From Ralstonia soli (GTDB lineage: Bacteria > Pseudomonadota > Gammaproteobacteria > Burkholderiales > Burkholderiaceae): a stretch of DNA of 64,000 nucleotides. A model generated the notes under the pieces. The model worked only from the letters and a program-made list of their open reading frames with translations, was not told the DNA's origin and did no database searches. Positions 28,181 to 35,922 of the stretch are shown here, piece after piece. The stretch covers positions 186,001 through 250,000 of the forward strand of contig NZ_JAMXHT010000003.1 of NCBI RefSeq assembly GCF_023955655.1, in the 5' to 3' direction. The position numbers were made by a program, and so were the translations under genes. Numbering within the stretch: the stretch's first letter is position 1; each line of letters begins with the position of its first letter.

Positions 28181-30592
28181 TTACGGCCGCAACTGCAAGG
28201 TTAGCCGACGCCATCCGCCCGAAACAGTCTGCCCGACAACGCGGGCCTGCGGAGTCTGGAACTGCCGCGTTTCCGCAGCAGGCAGATGAATTTCAACGGT
28301 ATCCGCTTGCGTGGGCATCCGGCCTTCGCACGTCACGTGCAGCACCACAGCTTGCGCATCCGATACGGCACGCACGTTCCAGCGGCCCTGCTCGCCATTG
28401 CGCCAGGCTTCGGTCTCACCGTCGTCTTCGATGCTGCCGCCAACGGCCTCACCGGAACCTGCCACCGGCACAACCAGGAAGCCGCGTTGGTCAGCACGTT
28501 GATCGAAATGCTGCTCGGCAACGTTCAGGGCGATCACACCGCCCTCGCGGACCAGCATCGCTGGTTGATCCCATGGCGCAGGCAACGTCACGGTCTGGCC
28601 GCCCTCAAACGCCTCGCCGCTCCAGTACGACACCCAGCGCTGGCCAGCCGGCAAATATACAGTGCGTTCGGTCTGTCCTTCTTCCACGGTCGGCGCCACC
28701 AGCAGCGACGTACCGAGCATGAAGTCGTCGCATTCGGCGTAGCAGCGGCGGTCTGCGGGGAATTCGGCAAACGTCGGACGCAGCACCGGCTCATATGCCT
28801 GCGTAGACTGCCACAGCAGCTCATACAGATACGGAATCAGGCGATAGCGCAGCTTGATCAACGACGCGATTTGCGACGTGACCTGCGGATACATCCAGGG
28901 CTCGTTGACGGTCTTGTCGTCGTTCCATGAGTGGATGGAGAAGCGCGGCATGAACACGCCAAACGCCACCCAGCGCACCAGCAGCTCCGGCGACGGCGAC
29001 GGGCCGGCAAACCCGCCGATGTCGTGGCCGATGTTCGACACGCCGGAGAGCGCCAGCCCCAGGCCCATCTTCAGGTTGTAGCGCAGCGTTTCCCACGAGG
29101 TGCAGTTGTCGCCGGACCACGTCTGCACATAGCGCTGCATGCCGACGCCGCCCGAGCGCGACACCAGGAACGGCCGACGCTGCGGCGCGTATTCCAACTG
29201 CGCTTCGCGCGACGCACGCATCATCAGCATGGTGTGCAGCACCTTCGCCTCGCGGATCGGCGCCTTCTTGCCGAAGCCGTGTGCGAAAGCGTTGGGCGTC
29301 CAGACCTCGAACTCGTTGTTGTCGTTCCAGGTGGAGGCCATGCCGTAGTCGAGCAGTGCGCTCTTGACGTTGGCCTTCCACCAGTCGAGCGTCTTCGGGT
29401 TGGTGAAATCGAGATACGCGCCCACCTCATCCCAGAACTGCACCCAGGCCGGTTCGCCCTTGTCATCGCAGATCAACAGGCCGGCTTCCTTCGCCTCGGC
29501 AAACTTCGGGTGGTCCTGCAGCAGGCAAGGCTTGATGTTCGGGCACAGGCGGATGCCCGCATCCAGATAGCTCTGGACGAAGCCGCGCGCATCGGGGAAT
29601 TTGTCCGTGTTCCAGTTGAACACGTAGCGCTTCGGCCCAATGGAGGTGTAGCCCGACGACAGGTGGAACGAATCGCACAGGATGTCGTGTTCACGGCAGC
29701 CCTTGATGAACTCGCCCATCTGTTCCTGCGCGTTCGGCGCGTCGGTGTACGTCATGGTCGAGCCGGAATAGCCCAGGCCCCACTTCGGCATCCACGCCGG
29801 GCGGCCAGTCATCCACGTGAAGCGGCGGGTGGCATCGAGCGGCGTGTCGGGCGAAGCGATGAAGTAGTAGTCCAGATCGCCGTGCGGCGCGACAAAGTAA
29901 CGATAGAGACCGTGGTAGTTGTCCAGCTCGCGGCCCATGTCGAAGCTGCAATCGGACAGCGTGTCGTAGAACAGCCCGAAGCCAGTGCCGTTCTCCGGAT
30001 GCCACGTCACGTAGAACGGGATGTGCTTGTACAGCGGATCGGTCGTGCGCGCGCTGTAGCCCATCGCGTCGATGTTGCGCATCTCGTAGCGCTGATGCGC
30101 ACGGTTCGTGTCACCGGCGCGCTCGCCCAGGCCAAAGTACATTTCGCCCGGTTCGCGACGCACGTAGTGGTAGACCTGTTCGTCCCAGTAGCGGAAGTTG
30201 TAGGCCTGTGTGGCGCGATCGTGCAGCACGGCCTGCCATTGCCCGGCGCGGCGGATTTCCCAGTTGCAGAAGCCGCCGGCCAGAGCAACCGTCAAACGGA
30301 TCTTGCTGGTTTCAACGCGTAGCGTGGTGGCATCCGACTGCAGCTCGAACGCCGGCAGCGAGAAACCGCTGAGGTCGCGACGATCACGCCCTTCAAGCGG
30401 CGTATCGTCGCTGCCCGGCGCGATCGACCACGTGGCCGGGCCGCGCAGGTCGCCCTGCGGCAGCACCAGTACGCGAACGATGTCCTCCTCCAGCACGAAG
30501 AGTTCAATCGCAGCGCCTGCGCTGCTGGTCAGGCGCAGGCGGTTGCCTTCGCGCGCTTGAAGTTCAAAACGGGGAGGATGCAACATGGACAT
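28181..30592 (-). CDS. Glycoside hydrolase family 31
   Basis: An 803-residue GH31 enzyme, most like alpha-xylosidases or alpha-glucosidases. The N-terminal beta domain has YFGLGERAGD; the barrel carries the nucleophile Asp in TWNDNNEFE, where many relatives have WNDMNE, and the acid/base Asp in TWSGDNCTSW. NIGHDIGGF and PRFSIHSWND are also typical. There is no signal peptide, so it should act on short oligosaccharides in the cytoplasm. It follows the MFS gene by 10 bases and precedes the porin gene. The exact sugar cannot be told. Confidence 0.9.
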   Translation of the reverse strand: MSMLHPPRFELQAREGNRLRLTSSAGAAIELFVLEEDIVRVLVLPQGDLRGPATWSIAPGSDDTPLEGRDRRDLSGFSLPAFELQSDATTLRVETSKIRLTVALAGGFCNWEIRRAGQWQAVLHDRATQAYNFRYWDEQVYHYVRREPGEMYFGLGERAGDTNRAHQRYEMRNIDAMGYSARTTDPLYKHIPFYVTWHPENGTGFGLFYDTLSDCSFDMGRELDNYHGLYRYFVAPHGDLDYYFIASPDTPLDATRRFTWMTGRPAWMPKWGLGYSGSTMTYTDAPNAQEQMGEFIKGCREHDILCDSFHLSSGYTSIGPKRYVFNWNTDKFPDARGFVQSYLDAGIRLCPNIKPCLLQDHPKFAEAKEAGLLICDDKGEPAWVQFWDEVGAYLDFTNPKTLDWWKANVKSALLDYGMASTWNDNNEFEVWTPNAFAHGFGKKAPIREAKVLHTMLMMRASREAQLEYAPQRRPFLVSRSGGVGMQRYVQTWSGDNCTSWETLRYNLKMGLGLALSGVSNIGHDIGGFAGPSPSPELLVRWVAFGVFMPRFSIHSWNDDKTVNEPWMYPQVTSQIASLIKLRYRLIPYLYELLWQSTQAYEPVLRPTFAEFPADRRCYAECDDFMLGTSLLVAPTVEEGQTERTVYLPAGQRWVSYWSGEAFEGGQTVTLPAPWDQPAMLVREGGVIALNVAEQHFDQRADQRGFLVVPVAGSGEAVGGSIEDDGETEAWRNGEQGRWNVRAVSDAQAVVLHVTCEGRMPTQADTVEIHLPAAETRQFQTPQARVVGQTVSGGWRRLTLQLRP

Positions 30593-30602
30593 CGTTTTCA
30601 GC

Positions 30603-31898
30603 TCAATTTGAAGCAGACAAATTCATCTTGCGCGCAGCACGCTCTTCCGCCGACTGGCCGCGAATCAGCACGATCAGCAGCACGGCAGCAATCACGTCAA
30701 ACGCACCCAGCAGGCCGAACAGCGGGCCATAGCCGACCGTGTCGGCCAAGGCGCCCACCACGGCGGTGAAGGCCAGGCCGCCAATCCAGCCGGACATACC
30801 AGTAAAGCCATTGGCGGTGCCGACTTCCTGCGGGTCGAACACGTCCGCACTCAGGGTGTTGACCGACACGGAGATCATCTGGTGCGCAAAGCCGCCCACG
30901 CAGAACAGCGCAATGGCCGTGTACGGCGACGCCACCAAGCCCACGCATGCCGGGCCGATCATCATCAACGCGCCGAGCACCACACCGCCCACGCGCGACC
31001 AGATCAGCGGCAGCTTGCCGAACTTCATCAGGAACGGCGACAGGTAGCCGCCGGCCATCCCGCCCAAGTCTGCCGCCAGGAACGGCAGCCACGCAAACAT
31101 GGCGATCTGCTTCAGATCCATGCCGCGCTCCTTGAAGAAGTACAACGGGATCCAGAAGCTCAACGTCTGCCACGCGGGTTCCGTAAAGAAACGCGCCAGC
31201 GCAATCGCCCAGAAACGGCGCGCACCGATGATCTTGCCGATCGAGCGCTTCTCAGCCGGCTTGTCGCCCGCCGAACGCAATTGCCCGTCTCTGATCTTCG
31301 TCAGCTCTTCCTTGGACAACCGGGGATGCTGTTGCGGCGAACGATAAAACGCAAACCACAGCGCCGCCCAGAAGAAGCCCAGCGCGCCCGTCACCACAAA
31401 CGCGGACTGCCAACCATGCCGCATCGACAGGAACAGCACCAACGGCGGCGCCAGCATGGCCCCAAACGACGTACCCACGTTGAACCAGCCCGTGGCCACG
31501 GATTTTTCCTTGTCGGGGAACCACTCCGCCACCGCCTTCATGCCGGACGGAATGGCCGCGGCTTCCGTCAACCCCATGAACGCGCGGAAGCCCGCCAGCG
31601 ACAGCCACCCCGTCGCACCCGCATGCAGCACACCGGCAAACGACCACAACACAGCAAAGAGCGCAAAGCCGATGCGCAAGCCGATCAAGTCGACGATAAA
31701 GCCGCACACCGGCTGCATGAGCGTGTAGCCGAACTGAAACGCCATCACCACGTAGCCATACTGCTGCGTGGTCATGGAAAGTTCTTCCTTGAGCGTGGGC
31801 GCCAGTACACCCAGAGAATTGCGCGCCAGGTAGTTCATGATCGTGCCCAGACACACCAGCACGATGATCCACCAGCGCAAGCCCTTAATGGTCTTCAC
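30603..31898 (-). CDS. MFS sugar-acid transporter (GudP/ExuT-like)
   Basis: A 431-residue transporter with 12 predicted membrane helices, of the anion:cation symporter group of the major facilitator superfamily. The N-terminus VKTIKGLRWWIIVLVCLGTIMNYLARNSLGVLAP and the loop DLIGLRIGFALFA resemble the glucarate and hexuronate transporters GudP and ExuT. No ATG fits; a GTG at 31898 has GGAG 8 bases upstream and is chosen as the start. Neighbouring glucarate dehydratase supports D-glucarate or a related acid as solute. Confidence 0.88.
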   Translation of the reverse strand: MKTIKGLRWWIIVLVCLGTIMNYLARNSLGVLAPTLKEELSMTTQQYGYVVMAFQFGYTLMQPVCGFIVDLIGLRIGFALFAVLWSFAGVLHAGATGWLSLAGFRAFMGLTEAAAIPSGMKAVAEWFPDKEKSVATGWFNVGTSFGAMLAPPLVLFLSMRHGWQSAFVVTGALGFFWAALWFAFYRSPQQHPRLSKEELTKIRDGQLRSAGDKPAEKRSIGKIIGARRFWAIALARFFTEPAWQTLSFWIPLYFFKERGMDLKQIAMFAWLPFLAADLGGMAGGYLSPFLMKFGKLPLIWSRVGGVVLGALMMIGPACVGLVASPYTAIALFCVGGFAHQMISVSVNTLSADVFDPQEVGTANGFTGMSGWIGGLAFTAVVGALADTVGYGPLFGLLGAFDVIAAVLLIVLIRGQSAEERAARKMNLSASN

Positions 31899-31969
31899 GG
31901 TTTCGTCTCCAACATCTTTTTTATTGATGTGTGCAAGCGACACGATATGCAACGTGCCGCCGCGTCAGC

Positions 31970-33322
31970 TCAGCGCACCATGCAGGGGCGCTTGTTATCG
32001 AACTTCCAGTTGGGAATCAGTTGGCCCATGGCAATCGCATCGTCGCGCGCGCCCAGGCCGTGCTGCTTGTACAACGCGTGCGCTTTTTCGATCTGGTCCA
32101 TGTCGATCGTCACGCCCAGGCCTGGCTTGGCCGGCACATCGATCTCGCCGCCGACGATCTGGAACGGCTCGCGCGTCAAGCGCTGACCGTCCTGCCAGAT
32201 CCAGTGCGTGTCGATGGCGGTGATGTTGCCCGGCGCGGCTGCGGCCACGTGCGTGAACATCGCCAGCGAGATATCGAAGTGGTTGTTGGAGTGGGAGCCC
32301 CAGGTCAGGCCCCAGTCGTCGCACATCTGCGCCACGCGCACCGAGCCCTGCATCGTCCAGAAGTGCGGGTCGGCCAGCGGAATGTCGACCGAGTGCAGTT
32401 GAATGGCGTGCCCCATCTGGCGCCAGTCGGTGGCGATCATGTTGGTGGCTGTCGGCAGGCCCGTGGCGCGGCGGAATTCGGCCATCACCTCGCGACCGGA
32501 GTAGCCGCCCTCGGCGCCGCACGGGTCTTCGGCGTAGGCCAGCACGTCGCGCTTGTCGCGGCACAGGCGAATGGCTTCGGCCAGCGACCACGCGCCATTT
32601 GGGTCCAGCGTGACGCGGGCATCGGGAAACGCCTCGGCCAGCGCGGTGGTCACGACCATCTCGTCATCACCGCTGAGCACGCCGCCCTTGAGCTTGAAAT
32701 CCTTGAAGCCGTAGCGCGCATACGCCGCCTTGGCCAAGCGCACCACCGCTTCCGGCGTGAGCGCTTCCTCATGGCGCAGGCGGGTCCAGTCGTCGGTAGC
32801 GTCGCTGCCGTCGGCGTAATCGAGGTCGGTATGCTTGCGGTTGCCCACGAAGAACAGGTATCCGAGCACCGGCACCTTGGCGCGTTGCTGGCCCTGCCCC
32901 AGCAAGGCCGCCACGGGCACGCCGAGGTGCTGGCCCAGCAAATCAAGCAGCGCGCTTTCCAGCGCGGTCACCGCATGCACCGTGGTACGCAGATCGAAAG
33001 TCTGCAGACCACGGCCACCGGCGTCGCGGTCAGCAAACTGGCGGCGCACGGTGTTGAGCACGTTGTTGTAGGCACCGATGGGTTGTCCGACCACCAGCGG
33101 TGTCGCATCTTCAATGGTTTTGCGGATGGCCTCGCCGCCCGGCACTTCGCCTACGCCGATGTGGCCTTCGGAGTCTTCGAGGATGACGATGTTGCGCGTG
33201 AAGAACGGGCCGTGGGCACCGCTCAGGTTAAGCAGCATGCTGTCGCGCCCCGCCACGGGAATCACCTGGAGGCGGGTGACGTGCGGCGTGCGAGTCGGGG
33301 TTTCGGAGGCTGGGTGATCCAT
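31970..33322 (-). CDS. gudD: Glucarate dehydratase
   Basis: A 450-residue enolase-superfamily enzyme that dehydrates D-glucarate (and often L-idarate) to 5-dehydro-4-deoxyglucarate. It matches the family closely: [25 protein letters not shown], the Lys pair in FKDFKLKGG, metal ligands in [15 protein letters not shown] and TNMIATD, the His in [10 protein letters not shown], and the end DNKRPCMVR. The ATG at 33322 is preferred; one at 33340 is possible. It is the first gene of the sugar locus and lies next to the divergent GntR-type regulator. The later pathway enzymes are not in the window. Confidence 0.95.
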   Translation of the reverse strand: MDHPASETPTRTPHVTRLQVIPVAGRDSMLLNLSGAHGPFFTRNIVILEDSEGHIGVGEVPGGEAIRKTIEDATPLVVGQPIGAYNNVLNTVRRQFADRDAGGRGLQTFDLRTTVHAVTALESALLDLLGQHLGVPVAALLGQGQQRAKVPVLGYLFFVGNRKHTDLDYADGSDATDDWTRLRHEEALTPEAVVRLAKAAYARYGFKDFKLKGGVLSGDDEMVVTTALAEAFPDARVTLDPNGAWSLAEAIRLCRDKRDVLAYAEDPCGAEGGYSGREVMAEFRRATGLPTATNMIATDWRQMGHAIQLHSVDIPLADPHFWTMQGSVRVAQMCDDWGLTWGSHSNNHFDISLAMFTHVAAAAPGNITAIDTHWIWQDGQRLTREPFQIVGGEIDVPAKPGLGVTIDMDQIEKAHALYKQHGLGARDDAIAMGQLIPNWKFDNKRPCMVR

Positions 33323-33344
33323 GGTCTTCACGTATGTCATCAGT

Positions 33345-33355
33345 CGTCGTACAAC
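33345..33355. promoter_or_regulatory. Candidate GntR operator between gudD and its regulator
   Basis: CGTCGTACAAC contains the near-palindrome GTYGTACRAC. It lies 23 bases upstream of the gudD start, just downstream of a TATAGT on the minus strand, where a bound repressor would block gudD transcription. The same 11-bp word recurs at 34204-34214. Confidence 0.5.
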
Positions 33356-33368
33356 ATGGAAGGCGACT

Positions 33369-33374
33369 ATAATG
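33369..33374 (+). promoter_or_regulatory. Candidate -10 box of the GntR regulator gene
   Basis: A perfect TATAAT lies 52 bases before the ATG at 33427. The -35 region at the right distance is poor and overlaps the candidate GTYGTACRAC operator, which would allow autoregulation. Confidence 0.5.
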
Positions 33375-33426
33375 GACACACCCCTACCGATCCACCCCTG
33401 GTAAACCCGCACCACCCGGAGACCGC

Positions 33427-34182
33427 ATGCCCACCGCCAGCAGCCCCGCAACGCTTGTGCGCCGTACTCAAAGCCTGGCGGACGTGGTGGTGGACCACGT
33501 CAAGGGGCGCATCGCCACCGAGTCCCTCCGCCCTGGCGACAAGCTGCCGACAGAATCCGCGCTGATGGAAGCGCTGGGCGTGAGCCGCACCGTGGTCCGC
33601 GAAGCCATTTCGCGGCTGCAGGCGAAGGGGCTGATCGAAACGCGCCACGGCATTGGCAGCTTCGTGCTGCCGCCGCGCGCTGACAACAGCATCCCGCTGG
33701 GCGATGCGTCCACGCTGCACGACATCCTGAGCATGCTGGAACTGCGCGTCGCCATTGAAACGGAATGCGCTGGCCTGGCCGCGCAACGCATCACGCCTGC
33801 TGAGATCGATGCCCTGCGCACCGCGCTCGAAGCCATCGAGCAGGATCAGGCCGACGGCAACGACAGCGCCACGTCCGATCTGCAGTTCCACCTGAGCATT
33901 GCCCGCGCCACCGGCAACGAGCACTTCGTGGGCGCCCTTGCGCAGCTCGGCAAGACGCTCATCCCCCGCACGCGGATGGGGCTGGCGCAGGTTGGATACT
34001 TGAACGCACCGGAACTGCGCGCCACCGTCAACCGGGAGCATCACAGCGTCTTCGAGGCCATTGCGCGCAAAGACCCGGAAGCCGCGCGCGCCGCCATGCG
34101 CATGCACCTGTCCAACAGCCGCGAACGGCTGCGCCGCGCGCACGAAGCGGCGGCCAAGCAGACGCCGCAAACCCCGGGCTGA
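33427..34182 (+). CDS. GntR/FadR-type regulator of the glucarate locus
   Basis: A 251-residue regulator. An N-terminal winged helix (residues about 15-80, [47 protein letters not shown]) is followed by an all-helical FCD ligand domain ([59 protein letters not shown]). It is divergent from gudD with about 100 bases between the starts and most likely represses that operon until a sugar acid binds. Confidence 0.9.
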   Translation: MPTASSPATLVRRTQSLADVVVDHVKGRIATESLRPGDKLPTESALMEALGVSRTVVREAISRLQAKGLIETRHGIGSFVLPPRADNSIPLGDASTLHDILSMLELRVAIETECAGLAAQRITPAEIDALRTALEAIEQDQADGNDSATSDLQFHLSIARATGNEHFVGALAQLGKTLIPRTRMGLAQVGYLNAPELRATVNREHHSVFEAIARKDPEAARAAMRMHLSNSRERLRRAHEAAAKQTPQTPG

Positions 34183-34203
34183 ATCCCCGCGTGCAGCGGT
34201 CCA

Positions 34204-34214
34204 GTTGTACGACG
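34204..34214. promoter_or_regulatory. Second GTTGTACGACG site downstream of the regulator
   Basis: GTTGTACGACG is the exact reverse complement of the site at 33345-33355 and lies 22 bases after the regulator stop. It may be an auxiliary operator or chance. Confidence 0.35.
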
Positions 34215-34364
34215 TCCCATCAAAAGACGGCAATCCCGTGCAACCAACCATCACCCGTGTTGATAAAGGTTTGCATTTGCGCGTGCTCAGCCACGTAACC
34301 TGAGGATGCACCGACCCCTCGTGGGTGCGCTCCGGTCGCGGAAGAGAGAGCCGCGGCCTTCTTG

Positions 34365-34397
34365 GCCCTGATGCTTGTCCCGAGCATCAGGGCTTTT
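34365..34397 (+). terminator. Terminator in the gap after the GntR regulator
   Basis: GCCCTGATGCT and AGCATCAGGGC form a perfect 11-bp stem followed by TTTT. It lies about 180 bases after the regulator stop in a 300-base gap without other genes. Confidence 0.75.
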
Positions 34398-34440
34398 CTT
34401 TGGGCGACGACAACTCGGTGGCGTCCTTCCCTTTCCCACG

Positions 34441-34471
34441 AAAAAAAAGCCCCGGTGCGCGGGGCTTTTTA
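34441..34471. terminator. Bidirectional terminator
   Basis: AAAAAGCCCCG and CGGGGCTTTTT flank a short loop with A and T tracts on the two sides, so it can work in both directions. On the minus strand it ends the GlsB gene. Confidence 0.85.
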
Positions 34472-34487
34472 TTGTGGCGCGACGCAG

Positions 34488-34739
34488 CTAGCGCCCCCGA
34501 ACCACCAGATGATGGCCGGCCAGCAGGAGGATTGCGCCGATCACCGAGCCGACAAACCCCGCCGACTGCCCCGGCTCATACCAGCGCAGCAACTGGCCGA
34601 AAAAGCTCGCTGTCAGCGCCCCTGCAATGCCCACCATCATGGTGAGCAGAAAACCGCTGAACCCGCGTCCGGGCGTAATCCAGCGCGCGACGAGTCCAGC
34701 CAGAAAGCCGATGAGGACGGTCATACAAAGCAGGTGCAT
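34488..34739 (-). CDS. GlsB/YeaQ/YmgE family membrane protein
   Basis: An 83-residue inner-membrane protein with three hydrophobic segments: LLCMTVLIGFLAGLVARW, the Gly-rich FLLTMMVGIAGALTASFFG, and GFVGSVIGAILLLAG. This is the transglycosylase-associated-protein family (GlsB/YeaQ/YmgE), often stress-induced but without a known reaction. It is 42 bases downstream of the regulator with the unusual receiver and is followed by a terminator. Confidence 0.88.
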   Translation of the reverse strand: MHLLCMTVLIGFLAGLVARWITPGRGFSGFLLTMMVGIAGALTASFFGQLLRWYEPGQSAGFVGSVIGAILLLAGHHLVVRGR

Positions 34740-34781
34740 GGCGCGCTCCGTAAGAGGATCAACGCGGCAACGCAGAGCGCG

Positions 34782-35489
34782 TCAGTCGACGGCCACCGGG
34801 TCCATCACGCGCTCCAGGCAGAAGCCCTGCCCATAGATCGCGCGCAGGCGCAAACCGTTCTCGGCGCCGAGCAGCAGCTTCTTACGCAGCCGCGAGACGT
34901 GCGTATCCAGCGTGCGTGAATACGGGCTCAGCTCTCGGCCCCAGAGCGCCAGTTCAATGTCGGCACGCGAGAGCACGCGCCCCGCGTTGGCAAACAGCAG
35001 CAGCGCCAACTCAAACTCGCGCGCGTGCACGGACACCAACGCATCGCGCAGCCGGATGGAGCGGTTCTGCCGGTCAAGCGTGTACGGGCCCAGTTGGATC
35101 TCGGAGGCGCGCACCGCCCGGCTGACCGCAAAGCGGCGGATCAGCGCATCGAGCCGTGCGAGCAGTTCAGGTGGACGGATATCGCCCTGGAAGCACAGGT
35201 CGGCGCCATGGTTGAGCGCATCGGCCGTTTCGGTATCGGCCTGGCCATCGGCGAGGTAGACAATCGCCATGCCGGGGCCCACGCGATCGCGCACCGTGCG
35301 CACCAGGGACAGGCCCGGCATGTCGTGTGCCTGTGTGCCCACCATCAGCAGGTTGATGCCGTGCACGTCGATGGCTTCAAACACCTGGCGGGAGAGAAAC
35401 AGCGGCACGCATTCGAAGCGCGTGGGCTGCAGCGCGGAGTGGATCGCCTGCTGGCGAGCGAGATGCGTATCGATCAGACCGACTTTCAT
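34782..35489 (-). CDS. OmpR-type regulator with degenerate receiver
   Basis: A 235-residue protein with an N-terminal receiver-like domain (about 1-120) and a C-terminal winged-helix DNA-binding domain (YTLDRQNRSIRL to the end). Compared with the other regulator at 39912-40625, the phosphorylatable Asp is Gly51 (LLMVGTQ for LLLLDWQ), the conserved Thr is Ala80 and the Lys is Gly102. It should therefore not be phosphorylated in the usual way. The DNA-binding halves are clearly related (WGR, SRTL, TH, S, LR spacing). The ATG at 35489 is chosen because the upstream open frame is not receiver-like. Confidence 0.85.
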   Translation of the reverse strand: MKVGLIDTHLARQQAIHSALQPTRFECVPLFLSRQVFEAIDVHGINLLMVGTQAHDMPGLSLVRTVRDRVGPGMAIVYLADGQADTETADALNHGADLCFQGDIRPPELLARLDALIRRFAVSRAVRASEIQLGPYTLDRQNRSIRLRDALVSVHAREFELALLLFANAGRVLSRADIELALWGRELSPYSRTLDTHVSRLRKKLLLGAENGLRLRAIYGQGFCLERVMDPVAVD

Positions 35490-35523
35490 GGCTCGGTTTC
35501 GTGGATGGCTGCGCGCGGTGCAA

Positions 35524-35724
35524 TCAAGCGGTGGCGTGGCGGTCGGGTCGCGAAAGGCTTGCGTTGCCACCCTCGTCGTGCCACACGGAGATATGCCGAC
35601 CAGCCAGCCAGAGACGCTCGCCCCGCGGCGGATTCCCGTCGCCATGCAGGGCGTGATGCAGCTGCACGCGAACACGCTCGTAATCGCACTCGCTCAGCAC
35701 ATCGGTTGCGGTCTGGCTCAACAT
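35524..35724 (-). CDS. Small hypothetical protein
   Basis: A 66-residue frame beginning MLSQTATDVLSECDYERVR. A GAGG lies 9 bases before the ATG. The composition is acidic and amphipathic at first, then Gly/His/Trp-containing (LHGDGNPPRGERLWLAGRH), and looks protein-like. It ends 34 bases before the degenerate regulator and follows the TTGCAAA repeat, so it would be the first gene of that short unit. I recognise no family; the frame could also be non-coding leader. Confidence 0.45.
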   Translation of the reverse strand: MLSQTATDVLSECDYERVRVQLHHALHGDGNPPRGERLWLAGRHISVWHDEGGNASLSRPDRHATA

Positions 35725-35849
35725 ACGTGGCGCCTCGGAGGTGTCGTTGCTCGGCTTTTTTCCCAGGTGCCGTCGTCTCTCGACCGGTTGTTCACCGGTG
35801 CATGCTGTGCAGGTCGGCACTTGAACTGTAGGGCGCCCTTGCCCCCCGA

Positions 35850-35866
35850 TTGCAAATGATTGCAAA
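35850..35866 (+). promoter_or_regulatory. TTGCAAA direct repeat upstream of the small ORF and degenerate regulator
   Basis: TTGCAAA-TGA-TTGCAAA is a perfect direct repeat with a 10-base period, the form bound by OmpR/PhoB-type dimers. It lies 126 bases before the small ORF in an AT-rich patch after the kinase gene. A related repeat stands at 40850-40866 with 13 of 17 bases the same. Confidence 0.55.
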
Positions 35867-35922
35867 CACAAAGTGAAAATGACGCAGTGGGCTTGCCCGC
35901 CTGACAGTCATCCGCGCAGGCG

